Part shown: positions 1-10,700 of the stretch, one piece after another | Position numbering within the stretch: position 1 is the stretch's first letter | Layout of the letters: each line of letters starts with the position of its first letter | Origin: Auxenochlorella pyrenoidosa | Taxonomy: Eukaryota > Chlorophyta > Trebouxiophyceae > Chlorellales > Chlorellaceae | Assembly (NCBI GenBank): GCA_001430745.1 | Contig: KQ481983.1 | Coordinates: forward strand, 1,945,826 to 1,964,370 | Length of the DNA: 18,545 nt | Direction: 5' to 3' | Program-made: the position numbers and the translations under genes | The notes under the pieces: model-generated | Database searches by the model: none | What the model was told of the DNA's origin: nothing | Seen by the model: the letters and a program-made list of their open reading frames with translations, nothing else

Positions 1-1329
1 GCTTCGGCTACAACTTCCGGGTGCTGGATGCGCGGCAGCTGCCCCACGGTGAGGGCCGCGCCGTGAGCCTGCTTGCTGCCAGCAACGGGAGGGCTGCAGC
101 AGCAGACTTGGCCGCCCAGGGCTTGCTCCGAGGCATCCCTGAGATTCCTGCGAATAGGGGCTGTCACCCCATGTTCGGCCCTGCGAGATGCCGAGGGACC
201 AGCCTGCACCCAAGCCGAACCTACCTCCGCCCTTGCATGGCGGTTTAAATCTGCCTGCGCCCGCTCACCCCTCCCCCACCCGCCAGGCATGAGCGTGAAC
301 ATCGTCGATCTGCAGGGGCTCAAGATGGGCGACGCCGCGGGCCCCGCCTTCCGCTTCATCAGGTGCGAGCGCTCCTCCCCCGGGCCTGCCGCACCCCAGC
401 CCTTGCCTTTGCCGAGCCCTGGGCTGCAACCTGGGCCAGCAAGGACAAGGTAGCCAAGCGGGGCCGCCCAGTACTCCAGTCCCCCTGGGCTGTAGCCTCT
501 TGAGGTGCTTGCTCAATCACCCAAGGCCCCCCCCCCTCCGTGCAGCAAGGCGGGCGCGCTGCTCAACCTGCACTACCCCGGCCGCCTGCACAAGGCCTTC
601 CTGATCAACGCACCCAGCTGGCAAGTCGCACAAGGGTCGTTTGAAAATAGGGCAGCGAGTTTCTTTCCCCTGAGCTGCATGCGCAGCCGCAGCTGTGCCA
701 GCACCGCCCTATGCTGACCTAGCGGCCGCTGCAACAATTCTGCCGTGCAGGTGGAGCGTCATCTGGCGCCTCGTCTCGCCGCTGGTCCACCCCGACACAC
801 GCAAGCGCATGGCGCTGTTCTCAGCCAAGGCAAGGGGGGCCAGGACGGGCAGTGTGGCGAGGAGCCGGCATCGCTTTTCCGTGCATCTGGATGCCTGCCG
901 GTGCGCCTCCGGGTGTGCCACTCTCGTCCCTTGCGAGGTGCGCTGCAGGACAAGGCGGGCGCGCAGGAGGCGCTGCTGGAGTGGATCGACGCCGCCGTGC
1001 TGCCGGCAGAGTACGGCGGGAGCAGCACTGCAGGTGTGGGTGGGGTGGGTGTGGGGTGTGGGGGGGGGATGCAAAGGCTAACTGGTTTGTCACTCGTGGC
1101 TGTCATGGGCGAGGCGTCCACCTGGTGTGGAGCCCTGGCATCACCTCGTGGCTTGTTGACCTGCCGTGCAGGCCTGTACGACTCGACCCTGGAGCAGCAG
1201 CTGTGGCAGCATGTACAGCGCACGAACGCGGGCACGGCTGGTGCCGACGCAGGAGGCAGCAAGGACATTCATGCGGGCGTGGCTGATGCCGGCGCAGGGG
1301 GCAGCGAGGAGGGCTCGGGCAGCGGATAG
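1..1329 (+). CDS. Sec14-like CRAL-TRIO domain lipid-binding protein, 3' part (5' end outside window)
   Basis: Exons: 1-48, 287-362, 546-620, 751-829, 949-1033 and 1172-1329, stop TAG at 1327-1329. Reading phase is kept across all five introns, giving 172 visible residues. The conserved CRAL-TRIO core is readable: NIVDLQGLKMG, then HYPGRLHKAFLINAPSWW, VIWRLVSPLVHPDTRKRM and finally VLPAEYGG, which matches the C-terminal lobe that closes the hydrophobic lipid pocket. Proteins of this family carry phosphatidylinositol or other lipids between membranes, or act in phosphoinositide signalling; the ligand cannot be told from this part. After the domain there is a low-complexity Gly/Ala/Asp/Ser-rich tail of about 45 residues, so no GOLD or nodulin domain follows. 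Introns at 621 and 830 use GC donors (CTG|GCAAGT, AAG|GCAAGG). The N-terminal CRAL-TRIO-N helices and the start codon lie left of the window. Family assignment is firm; exon borders are inferred from phase and splice consensus. Confidence 0.88.
1034..1071 (+). repeat. G-rich tract at the 5' end of an intron (G-quadruplex candidate)
   Basis: Directly after the exon ending at 1033, intron 5 of the Sec14-like gene starts with GTGTGGGTGGGGTGGGTGTG and continues with more G runs, including one of nine G. With at least four runs of three or more G on the sense strand, a quadruplex can form in the pre-mRNA right at the donor. Confidence 0.65.
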
Positions 1330-1770
1330 CCCTTTCAGGGTGGGTGCGGCGCAGGAGGGCGCAATGCCTGATCCACTGGCCGCTGTCGCAGCGCACGAAG
1401 CGGGGTGCAAGCGCACCCAGCTGCTGCTGCGCCGGCGCTCGCCCCCGTGGGAGACGCCTGGTGTGCGACGGTATGCGGGGGCTGGCGGAGCGCCCTGGTA
1501 TGTCAGCGCACAGCCAGCAACAGATGAAGGGTTGTACATTGGTGTTTGGTGTTTCTCCACAGAGTGTGCTGCTCCTGTGCTTGTCTGCTACACTGCTGCG
1601 TTCCTGGTTGCCCAGCCGACGGCATGCTCTCGCACTTGGACAAATCGTTTTCGTTCAGAAGGACAAGTCAACTCCCTGCCTTGCACTGCTCCTGCACAGA
1701 TGCCTTGTGAAAGCTCCTGCCTCACACCCAGGAGAGGCATCTACCATCTGCTTGTAAGAATGGCCCTCTC
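1330..1770 (+). other. 3' UTR of the Sec14-like gene
   Basis: The stretch after the TAG at 1327-1329 is less GC-rich than the exons and has no ORF with family resemblance. It ends at a TGTAA motif (1753-1757), the usual green-algal polyadenylation signal. I read 1330 to about 1770 as the 3' UTR. The end point is inferred from the signal alone. Confidence 0.55.
1753..1757 (+). terminator. TGTAA polyadenylation signal of the Sec14-like gene
   Basis: TGTAA lies on the + strand about 425 bp after the stop codon, in lower-GC sequence. It is the first such motif after the stop that I could find. Cleavage would be expected 10-20 bases downstream. Confidence 0.5.
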
Positions 1771-2303
1771 TGCTGGAACTCAGTTAGCCTACTGTACGGG
1801 GCTACAGAGCAGCGGGAGGGAGGCACAGCGCAGCAGGCAGCGGGCCACCGTGCCACATTCGAAACCTCAATTTCTATCCCCTGGACGTGCTCTGCTTTTC
1901 ACAGGGTCGTGAGCCTGCAGCTACACCTATAGAGCAGCCCGCCAAGGGCCTCTTTGAAGAGGGCCACGCTCCAGAGAGCCTCTTTGCCCAGCTTCCAAGG
2001 CCTACAGCCTCTCAGGTGATCCCCACTGCTCAAGGGGCAGTCAGTTCGCCTGGGGAGTAGACGGCCCATCCCGCTGTGTTCTGCCTGGTTTTTCCTGCTC
2101 TCTCAGGGCGGCTGGCAGCTTGTTATACGCACGATGGTGGCTGCTTTGCATAGAGCCTGCGTGAGCAGGCAGGTGTCCTCTGAGATTTGAATTGGCTGTC
2201 CGCTGCCGCCCGCACCGCCCATCGTCCGCACCCGCGCACCCCTCTTGTCCCTTGAGCATCCATTTCCTCCAAAGTGCCCTCAATTTTCGTGATCATCCTC
2301 TGA
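1771..2303. other. Intergenic region between the Sec14-like gene and the membrane-protein gene
   Basis: No gene can be supported here. The stretch should hold the promoter and 5' UTR of the membrane-protein gene on the + strand, but I see no TATA box. One segment, 1932-2013, reads openly on the + strand (contains KGLFEEGHAP and SLFAQLPRP) and ends at a donor-like CAG|GTGATC. It could be an unassigned upstream exon or chance. Confidence 0.4.
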
Positions 2304-5300
2304 ATGCGCCATCGCAGGGCTGGAGGTTGCAGCTGGCACGCATCGCAGGAGGTGCCTCAAGGGGACACTGTGCCCGTTCACCTCCCTGCTGCCTGTCCAT
2401 TGGCTCTCGCAGAGGGCCTGAGGATGGCCATCCTGAAGGGGGTGTGCCGCAGGGCACACGCCCTGTTGCGGCCCGGGAGCTTCATGCTGTCACCCAGGCT
2501 GCGCTGGGGCGTGGCTGCCCTGCTGCTGCTGCTGCCCCACGAGCAGGCCGAGGGCCTGTGCCTGCTGGCCGCCCTGTGCTTCTGGCCAGGGGCAGACTCG
2601 GTGCAGTCGTTCGAGCTGCTGCAGGAGCTGGCAGGCGAGTAGGGTCCATCAGCAGGGCCTGAAACGTTCGAGCGCGAAGCATGGAGGGAGGCTGCAGAGC
2701 TCCCTCGGCTTCCATCTGCTGGCCACGCACCCCGAGGTTGTCCCCATTTTTCTGCGTCCTCTGTGCTGCAGGATTCGCAACCATCGTGCGCGCCTGTGCC
2801 GCCGCTGCACTGCCCGTCGAGCTGCTGGCCGGCTGGCGAGCGAGCCTTCTCATCGGAGTGTTAGCAATCGTGATGGCCCGCTGCTGCCGCACGGCGGTGC
2901 GGGCGGCATGCTTTAGCGGCCACGCTGCCCGCGGCCTGCCGTGTAGGCAGCCCCTGTTCCTGCCCTCCTACATGCTGCTGTGGGCAGCCTTTTGGGTGCC
3001 CGCGTGCCGCAGCCTGGCAGGCGCAGCCAGCGGGCTGTGGCGCCGCAGTGGGCCGCTGGGCTTCCTGGCGATCCTGGCGTCCCCGCACTTTGTGCTGTGC
3101 ACGCTGTGCATGGAGCGCTGGCAGCTGCGCGCCGCCCTGAACGCAACCGCCCTGGGTGGCGCGCATGAGATGCTGTGCCATCTGCAGCGCTGCATGGCGC
3201 ATCTGCTGCAAAACGAGTTTGGCGGCTGGCCCTTGGAGGCGGCGCGCCAGGCACTCCACCTGGTCTCCCCCCAGGTTTGGCGCAAATGCAGGGATGGACG
3301 TGCTGCAACTTGCAAGAGGGTCCGCCCGCCACGGTTCTGCTGGCTGGGGCCCACGCTGTGCTGCACTCTGACTGCCCTGGAAGACTATGCAAACCATTCA
3401 GTAACCCCAACCCTCACCCTGCACCACCTGCCCAGCGGCAGGGCGCGCGGCAGCTCCCGCACGATGTGTCCGTGTACTTAACCCTGGAACTGGCGGCCCA
3501 GCTTGCCTGGATGTCTGCTGGAGCCCCTTACGAAGTATCCATTGGTGGGCAGGGCTGCCGGGGGGAGCTGCGGAACTGCCCTCGCAGTGGGTGGCGGGGC
3601 ACATGCTTGCTTCCTTGGCCACACGCAACCTTAGAAAGCCCCATCTTGCATTCGTGTCATCACGTGGGCTCTACGTGCTGGAGTGACTCTACGCCCCCAC
3701 GCTCTGATTTGCCAGTAGGCGGCGCCAGCCTGAGACCCACCATGTTGATGCACGTCCATCCCACCTTGAGCGGCCTGGTACTTTCCCCCATCTTCAGTGC
3801 TTTGAGTGAGCTGCCTGTGCAACGCTAGCAGCAGATGACCGGTCCTGCAAGCCCTCTTCGTTGATTGACAGTCAGAAGGTGTGTGCATGCATGGAGCTTT
3901 GCGTTGAGCACCCTGAAAACTCCGGAAACTGACGTACACTATGTGCCCGCCCCCCGTCAACCCACCCCTGTCCCCAGTTGCAACGTTCTACGTTTTTGGC
4001 GATCAGCCTGTACCACGCCCTGGTGCTGGTCCAGGTACCCTTTGGCGGCCCGGACCCCGAGGAGGAGCGGAACCTGCTGGCGGCCTGCCGCTCCGCCCAC
4101 CTCTTTTACGTGCCCGGCGGCCGCAGCGCCAGCCAGCCAGAGGCGGCGGGCGCAGCCGGCAGGCGCCGGGTCCGCCGGCGGCGGGGGCTTGCGCTGGCGG
4201 TGTGCTGCCGCGCGCTGGCGCTGCTCAGCTGGCTGCGCAGCTGGTGCATGCGCCAGCAGCTGCCAGCCCTGCTGCGCACCGTGTGCCTGGCACTCGCAGC
4301 CCTGACGCTGCCCGGCAGCTGGGTCAGCGCCACGGGCTGCTACCTCTCCTACGCCTCCTTGCTGATCGCCGCGCAAGTGCTGTCATCTTTCTGGCCAGGC
4401 ATGGCTGCCTGCACGCTGCTGCACTACATCGCAGGTGAGCACGGTGTCGGGGTGCTCATGCAGCAAAAGTGTGGGTGCCTGTGCATGTCGACCCTCCTGC
4501 ATGCTTTGCTGCAAGGCCTCACCTTTGTTGCCGCCTCGTGTGCAGGAGCGGCCTACCTCCCGCTGCTTCTGGGGTCTTCCATTGCGATGCCGCCAGCCTG
4601 GGCCACCTTGCTGGTTGCAGCGGGCAGGGCGGCCACGTCCCTCAGCACCTCAGCAGGGGCAGGAGGCGGCGGCTGCGGGAGCAGGCGCCTCACGAGGCGT
4701 GCAGCTGTCCTGATTGGCTGCCTGCTGGACGCTGCCTACTTGGCGGCAGCGGAGCGCACGGCGGCAGCGCTTGCTGCTGCCGTGCTGCGCTCCCACAGCA
4801 TGCTGCACTTGGCGGCTGCGATGCTGACACCGACAGCTTGCCTGCCCCACCTGCTGCTGGTGGTCCTGTCCCTGGAGGCCTGGGCCTGGCAGGCCGCAGC
4901 CTGTGTTGTGCTGGCTGCTGGTGGCCAGCGCCAGCTGTCACTCATGACCAGGGTGCTGCCCGAGGGGCAGGCAGGCGCCGCCTGCTGGCCGCTGGACCTC
5001 TGCCACGCCTGGCTGCAGCTTGCCATAGTAAAGGTGGGCAGGGCAGCAGCCTTTTGTTTGCAAATATCGGCGGGCTGGATATGTCTGGAGTGAGCGGGCA
5101 GCAATTGCTTGCATGAATAGGGACCCTGCAGCCAAGGGGTGCATGTGTTTTGCTGCCCCCTTCTGCCATCCCGCAGCTGTCGCCGCGGTCTGCGCCGCGC
5201 CTGCTTGGCGAGGCCCCCTTTCCCCTGCCCTTTGGCCTGCGCCTGCTGCGCCTGGCTGTAGAGCTGGGGCCCTGCCCGCCCGGCCTGCGCCGCCAGTACC

Positions 5301-5776
5301 GCTCCTTCTTTGCTCGCGTGGGGCAAGACCGGGCAACCAACGTGCGCGTGCATCTTTGGTCCCCAGTCGTGTCGGCTGCCTGTGAGAGGGGGAGGGCGCT
5401 TGGTTTTCGGCTCATGCAAGCCACAACCTTTGCAGCGCCCGGCTGCAAGTGCACATGGCACACCTGCCTGCCTGGGGTGAGCGCCTGCCGCCGTGTGCTG
5501 AGCACCTGCTTTGCCGCTGCCTCTGCAGGCCTGCTGTGCTGCCTGGCCTTCTTGTCCCTGTCGTGGCTAGAAGCCGCGATGTCTCCACTGGCTGCACTGC
5601 TGTGGCCCACATCAACGGCGGCAAGCCTGGATGCCGCGCTGGATGCTGCCGCCCGCCCCAAGTTCATGTTTACTGCAGCGGGAGCGGGGGACAGCGTGCC
5701 CGCAGCACGGCGGCACCTGCGCTGCCGCTACAACGGGAAGCGGCGCACCCTGAGTGCAGCCAGCATCCAGGATTGA
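2304..5776 (+). CDS. Multi-pass membrane protein of unknown function (about 825 aa, start uncertain)
   Basis: Proposed exons: 2304-2634, 2772-3274, 3436-3534, 3978-4434, 4546-5033 and 5177-5776, stop TGA at 5774-5776. Phases agree at every junction; the first intron has a GC donor (CAG|GCGAGT at 2635). I do not recognise the family. The product is very hydrophobic, with about a dozen candidate membrane segments. They include WGVAALLLLLP and LCLLAALCFW (exon 1), SLLIGVLAIVMA, YMLLWAAFWVPAC and LGFLAILASPHFVL (exon 2), and FLAISLYHALVLVQVPF (exon 4). Exon 5 adds LLLVVLSLEAWAW, and LLCCLAFLSLSWL lies near the C-terminus. A basic loop (RRRVRRRRG) lies in exon 4 and a soluble-looking basic stretch in exon 6. 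Exon 3 (33 codons) rests only on splice consensus and phase. The start is weak: ATG 2304 is the most upstream in-frame start, but 2424 follows an acceptor-like TCTCGCAG and upstream exons are possible. The part 5340-5528 could hide another intron. Confidence 0.55.
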
Positions 5777-5940
5777 AGACAAACATCGCCTTGTCTTCCA
5801 GCAGCGGGCACGCCTGATCTCGCAGTGCCTGCCACTCTGTGCTCCCTGCCTCTGCTGCGTCGCACGGTATCCGATCACCTAGCCATCCCCATCAGAAGGA
5901 ATATAGATGTTTTGTGAATGTAAGCACACGTGCTGGATAC
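5777..5940 (+). other. 3' UTR of the membrane-protein gene
   Basis: Sequence between the TGA at 5774-5776 and the region just after TGTAA (5919-5923). No ORF of note. The short length and the signal placement support 5776 as the true end of the coding region. Confidence 0.55.
5919..5923 (+). terminator. TGTAA polyadenylation signal of the membrane-protein gene
   Basis: TGTAA occurs in GAATGTAAGC about 145 bp after the stop codon, in AT-richer sequence on the + strand. This is the usual green-algal polyA context. Confidence 0.6.
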
Positions 5941-6178
5941 TTGGCGGGCCAGCTGCCATGACAGACAGCGCTGCTGGCATCAGCTTCTCGCCGCCTGCAC
6001 GGCCACCCGGCAGCCCGCCCGGCGCCGCTGGCACAGGGCCCTCCCGCCCCTCCCGCGCATCCAAGCGGTCGAAAGATGCATTGAAGCTTCATTTTTGATT
6101 GCCGGCGAAGAGTCAGAAAATCACACGAAAGATTGTGAGAAGCGAGTGTATCCAGACGCGTGGCTCCATGGCTCCGCC

Positions 6179-6186
6179 TATAAGAG
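6179..6186 (+). promoter_or_regulatory. TATA box of the small secreted protein gene
   Basis: TATAAGAG stands 96 bases before the ATG at 6275. It is followed by a pyrimidine-rich, A/C-rich leader with no ATG before 6275, typical of a 5' UTR; transcription would start near 6205-6215. The upstream 6080-6150 stretch is AT-richer than its surroundings. This is the clearest core promoter in the window and suggests a regulated or strongly expressed gene. Confidence 0.6.
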
Positions 6187-6274
6187 GGTCGCGCAGCTCA
6201 AAACCCCATTCTATTCTCCTCTTCCCCAATCCCGCAACCACACCCGATCAATCCTCGCCCCTCAAACATCCCCT

Positions 6275-7246
6275 ATGGCTCGCCTCCACTGCCTGGTCGT
6301 TGCAACCGTCCTCCTCCTGGCGTCTGCACCCGCACTCGCCTCCGACCCCGAGGTCTGCAGCGAGGGCTACCCTACTGTCTATGGCCTGAAGGGCGGCCAG
6401 CTGCCTGCAGGCGCCAAGTATGTCCGGGCCGCCGCGCCCAAGCTTGCGGCGGCGGTGTCGGCTCGCGCGCACAAGCACGAGGGCTGCACTGTCGACAGCT
6501 GGACAATCGAGGCGGCCTGCAGCAAGGTGGGATTGAGGGACGGCTGGAGTGCTTGGGTTGGCTGAGAGGCGGAAACATGCCCGCCGCGCACCGCCGCGCG
6601 CCGCCAGCACTCCGGAATGCCGTACGCCATACTCCAGCACTCCAGGTCCTCATCCAGGAGGCCCCTGTGCCCGTCACGCCGCGCTTCCCTTGCCTCAAAA
6701 CTGCACATCCTGCACATGCCCTTGCAGACTGTGAAGAAGGGTGAGCCCCTGACTGGCGGCTTCACTGCCGTTGCCAACGGCCTGCTGGTGGACCTGAAGA
6801 CGAAGCACAAGATCACCTGCCCCGGTGAGCAGGCCCGCCCCGCCTGCACACTGTCCTCCCGCACTGCTGCTGCTCTGCGCCTTGCCGCCTGGGCGGTGCC
6901 CTGGGAGCTGCGAGTGCCCAGCTCGCTCAAGTCGCCGAGGCCCCCCGCCATCGGGCGATCCAGAGTTGCGCGCGCTCACACACTGCCCCGCCTGCGTTGT
7001 CTGCCTGCAGATGGCGGCTACAGCGTGGTGTACGAGGTCCGCGGTATCGTCCCTGCTCGCCGCCCCGATACTGGTGAGCGGGGGAGCTGCTCTGGTTGCA
7101 CTCGTGACGGTCTGCCATGCCTCTAGAGCCGTGCCACGACAGAACCTGGCCTCACCTCCCCACTCCTGCCCCTTCTCCCTGCAACCACTGCAGTCAAGGG
7201 CATCAACACCCGGTTCATCGACGTTGTTGATGGCACCTACACCTGA
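6275..7246 (+). CDS. Small secreted cysteine-containing protein, unknown function (154 aa)
   Basis: Exons: 6275-6526, 6728-6824, 7011-7073 and 7194-7246, stop TGA at 7244-7246; phases fit at all three GT-AG introns. The first residues form a classic signal peptide: MARLH, a hydrophobic core (CLVVATVLLLASA) and an A-x-A cleavage site, PALA|SDPE, after residue 22. The mature part is 132 residues with four cysteines (about C28, C71, C82, C115), enough for two disulfide bonds. It is Lys-rich in the middle (TVKKGEPLTG, KTKHK) and has no membrane segment, so it should be secreted or enter the endomembrane lumen. I recognise no domain. The near TATA box, short leader and long 3' UTR with its own polyA signal support a real gene. 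It could be a cell-wall or extracellular protein, but that is only inference. Confidence 0.72.
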
Positions 7247-7650
7247 AGAAACTTCTTCATGCCAACAGAGCTGCGGCGACTTTCAGGCCGTTTGAAAACC
7301 AAGGCTGGCCTTCCAGCCAGACCCGCTCGCACAGGCCGCGACCCAGCTGCACACGTTGCAGCACGTTTTTTGATGTTTGAACCCTCACTCATGCGCTTCA
7401 ACGCACCCTTGCCCCCAATGAATGCGAATTCCTTTCAATCCTATGTGCCCCTTTTGCCTATCGGTCTAGCCTAGCGCTCCTGCTCACTGCCACGCCTTGC
7501 ATCTGCTCATGCTACGCATCAGTTTTGTTTTCTGGTTGACTGCCACATCACATCCTAAACCCTCCCCCCATGCCCCCAAACAAATCGAATACTGTCAGTG
7601 CAGCAGTTTTTCACTGTACACTACACGAGTGTAATCTCTTTGAATTACAC
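7247..7650 (+). other. 3' UTR of the small secreted protein gene
   Basis: About 390 bp of lower-GC sequence after the stop at 7246, ending at the + strand TGTAA (7630-7634). No coding signal is seen in it. Pyrimidine-rich stretches such as 7551-7570 are present. Confidence 0.55.
7629..7650. terminator. Hairpin with TGTAA polyA signals on both strands, between convergent genes
   Basis: GTGTAAT (7629-7635) and its exact reverse complement ATTACAC (7644-7650) flank an 8-base loop. The left arm holds TGTAA for the + strand secreted-protein gene (7630-7634). The right arm, read on the - strand, holds TGTAA for the oxidoreductase gene (7649-7645), 108 bases past its stop. One small element may therefore end both transcripts. 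Confidence 0.6.
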
Positions 7651-7756
7651 GGAACAATATCTCAAGCAACGCTGTGCACCTCACTGGGGAGGGGAGAAAG
7701 AAGAGCAGTCGCAATAGCAAAGCTGAGCGAAAGCATTGCAACTGTGCACGTTGCGA
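7645..7756 (-). other. 3' UTR of the SCCPDH-like gene
   Basis: The 108 bases between the stop codon (7759-7757) and the - strand TGTAA (7649-7645) form a short 3' UTR. Its end overlaps the + strand polyA hairpin. Confidence 0.55.
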
Positions 7757-10700
7757 TCACTTGGAGCTGGCCGCGGCGGCGCCTTCCTCCAGCACCTTGA
7801 ACGTCATGCCCGCCCTGCGCAGCCGCTCCACCAGCAGCATGCCCATGGCTGCAGCAGCCGGGGTGGCACCCACAGGTGCAAGGTTTGATGAGATGGACAA
7901 GGAGCTTGCGGAACAGAAAGGAGCCAAGCAGAGGCTGCGGCAGGCTGGCACCTGTCTCAAATGAGCGACAAGGCCCGCCCACACGCAAGCCCCAGGCACA
8001 TGCCCCGCCTCACCGCTGGCGGGTGTGAGCACGCCCCCCTGCTGCAGCGTCTTGTCCGCCTCCAGCTCCTTCTGCTGCAGCGCCAGGCAGAGAGCCGACT
8101 CCAGCAGCTGCGGGGCAGGAGCCGGGGGGCGCCGGCCGTTCCTCCGTCAGGAAGGGGGCGTGGGCCAGGGCCCGGAAAGGATGCCAGGCATGAGTTGCCC
8201 ACTTGCAGGCTGATCCGCTGGCATTGAGCTGTCCCCTGCCCTGCTCGCCGCCGTCACGCCGATGCCCTTCCCGCCCCGCCCGCGCCCACCATGCGCGACG
8301 TGCCCCAGTAGCCGCCGTCCCGGTGCGGGTCGCCCACCTCCGCCTGCAGGGGCGGCGGGCACGCATCCCAGGCAGGGCAGCATGGGCAGCAGCTGGAGTC
8401 GCGCACACCCGCCGCCTCCTGATGATGCGCTGCGGTGCGCATGCGCCTCCTGCGCGCGCCAGGCACGATGGCGCGCGTGCCGGCTGCCTGCCCTTGTGCC
8501 TCGCACGTGCCGCCGCCGCCACCCACCTGCACTAGCACAGGCGCCTCCCCCGCGGGCTCCTTGCTCCAGGCCAGCACCCGGTTCTTGAAGAAGCCGTTGA
8601 GCATAATTTCGCGGGTCGGGCCCTGCAGGGAAGAGGTGATGGGAGGTGGGGGCGGAGTTGTGGGGCACAGCCCTGTGTAATTCCAGGATGCAGCGGCCTG
8701 CTGGGGAGGGCATGGGTAGAGCTGTGCCACGAGAGAAAGCTGCCGCCCGTTCTGCCCCCCACCACTCTCACCCACCACAGTTTCCAGGCCGCTCGCTTGC
8801 TGCGTATGAGCGACATGCCATGCCATGCAAGCAAGCAGGGCCGACCCCCCAAGCCCCTGCACGACGCCCCATCGCCTCCCCAGGCCCACCTCGCCCTGCG
8901 CCGGCAGCATCTTCTTGAGCAGCGGGTGCAGCCAGGTCTGGGACATAGCCGTGACGATGGCAATCGTGCCCAGCTGCACAGACCTGGCCGCAAACCAGCT
9001 GGGGGCCGCAACAGACTCCTGCAAGTGAGGGAAGGGTGCGGCTGGTGCTCAGCATGGCTGTTGGCCCGGCCTTCACTGCACCGCAGCGGGACACGCATCG
9101 GAGCAGCAACGCAACCTGCGGGGCGCTCCATGCCGTGCCAGGGGGGCCACCCGTCAGCTGCCGGTGGCAGGTCACTGGGGCAGACGGCGGCCCACCCAAC
9201 TCGCGGCGCTGCGGGCTGCTGTGCCCTGCCCCCCCGCCCCACCTGGTAGCGGAAGTCGCGGCTGTCCTCGGTGTAGCGCAGGAAGTAGTTGGAGCGGTGC
9301 ACCACGCGGTTGTTGCACGACTGCGGGAGGGCGGGTGGGGTGCGGTGCGGCGGGAGGAGGTTAGTAGGCATTCCAAGGGGGGACAGGCAGGGCCTGTACA
9401 GACGCGGCGCGGCTCCAGCTGTGAGTGTCCCCACGCAGCCGCTGCCAGGCCGGCCTTCAGCGCAGCCAATCCCCCCAGGGCGCACACTTCCACCCACCCC
9501 CAGGCGCGCCCCTTGCCTGCATGACAAAGGGCGCCAGGTAGCGGCCCAGCTCCGTGCACCACTGCACGCCCCAGAACTCGCCGTCGCCGCCCTTGGCGGC
9601 GGGGGGCACCAGGGAGTAGACGTCAGAGGCGGTGGCTGCAGCCAGGGGTTGGGCAGGGATGGTGAGGGCCGGTGCACTCAGGCCGGGGCCGGGTCTGGGG
9701 AGCGTGCACTGTGTGGCCGGTGCGAGGGAGGCGCGCCAGCAAACAGTGCGTCAGTCCCACCAAGCGACCGGTTGCGCCTCACCCCGCAGCTCGGGCTTGC
9801 GCTTCATCTCGGCAAAGGCGTTCATGCCGCTGCAAGGCAAAAAGTGGAACCAGGCGAGGGTGCAGGACTTGCAGCGCTGGGTGAAAAGATTGGCACGCAC
9901 CAACCGCGCCCCTGTCCCGGCCCCCTGCCATCAGCGCAGCTCGTCTTGGGCACCAGATGCACGCACTGCCTCGCCCTGTGCACGCGGAATCAGAGCCCCG
10001 GGCCTGGCACCAGCCCCTGCGCCCACGGCGCGCGCGCCCACCTGGCGATGGTGCCGCCCGACACGCCGCCCTTGGAGCCCATCACCGCGTTGAGCACCCG
10101 GGCGGGCTGCTTGCCGTAGCGCTCCGCCAGGTGGCGCACCGCCAGCAGGGCGCCCAGGTCAAAGGGGATGGAGTCAAAGCCTGCCGGGGAGGGTCGGGAG
10201 CTCGGGAGCGTGGGTAGAGGACAGGCAGCAAGGTGCATTGCCAGCCGCCACGGGTGGTCCTGCCCTGTCCTCCACCCACAACAACTGCCGCCCAGGGCTT
10301 TCACAGCCGGACAGTCCCGCTGCCGCCAGCGACGCCTCACCGCAGCAGGGTACGATGCGCAGGTTCTTCTTCCGAGCCTCCTCGTGGTGCTTGTCGATGA
10401 TCTCCCTGACCCAGGGCGTCTCGCCTGCCGAGGGTGGAGGCAGGGCCGCGCCGAGTGGTGATGCATACAGCGCGCCGCGGCAGGTGCATACGGTCAGAAG
10501 CAAGCGGAGGGCGACCGCTGCGCAGGCCCCGGCCCCCAATGGGCCAAGCAGCGCGGCACTGGTGCGCCGTGCAGCACACACATCCAGGTCGGTCGATCCC
10601 GCCGCCGCTCGAGCGCTCCCCACCGAGGCACCTCCTGTCTGCCCTGGGGGCCAGGGCCCTTGCCTGTGATGTCGACATAGTGGCAGCCGCTGCGCACCGC

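Noticed and set aside
4736..5667. Overlapping - strand frames of 241 codons each
   Set aside because: They lie opposite hydrophobic exons of the membrane-protein gene, are rich in Ala/Arg/Pro/Gln, and show no domain or polyA signal of their own.
8532..9677. Long open frame (381 codons) on the - strand
   Set aside because: It covers exons and introns of the SCCPDH-like gene in a mix of frames; the 14-exon model accounts for the conserved parts.
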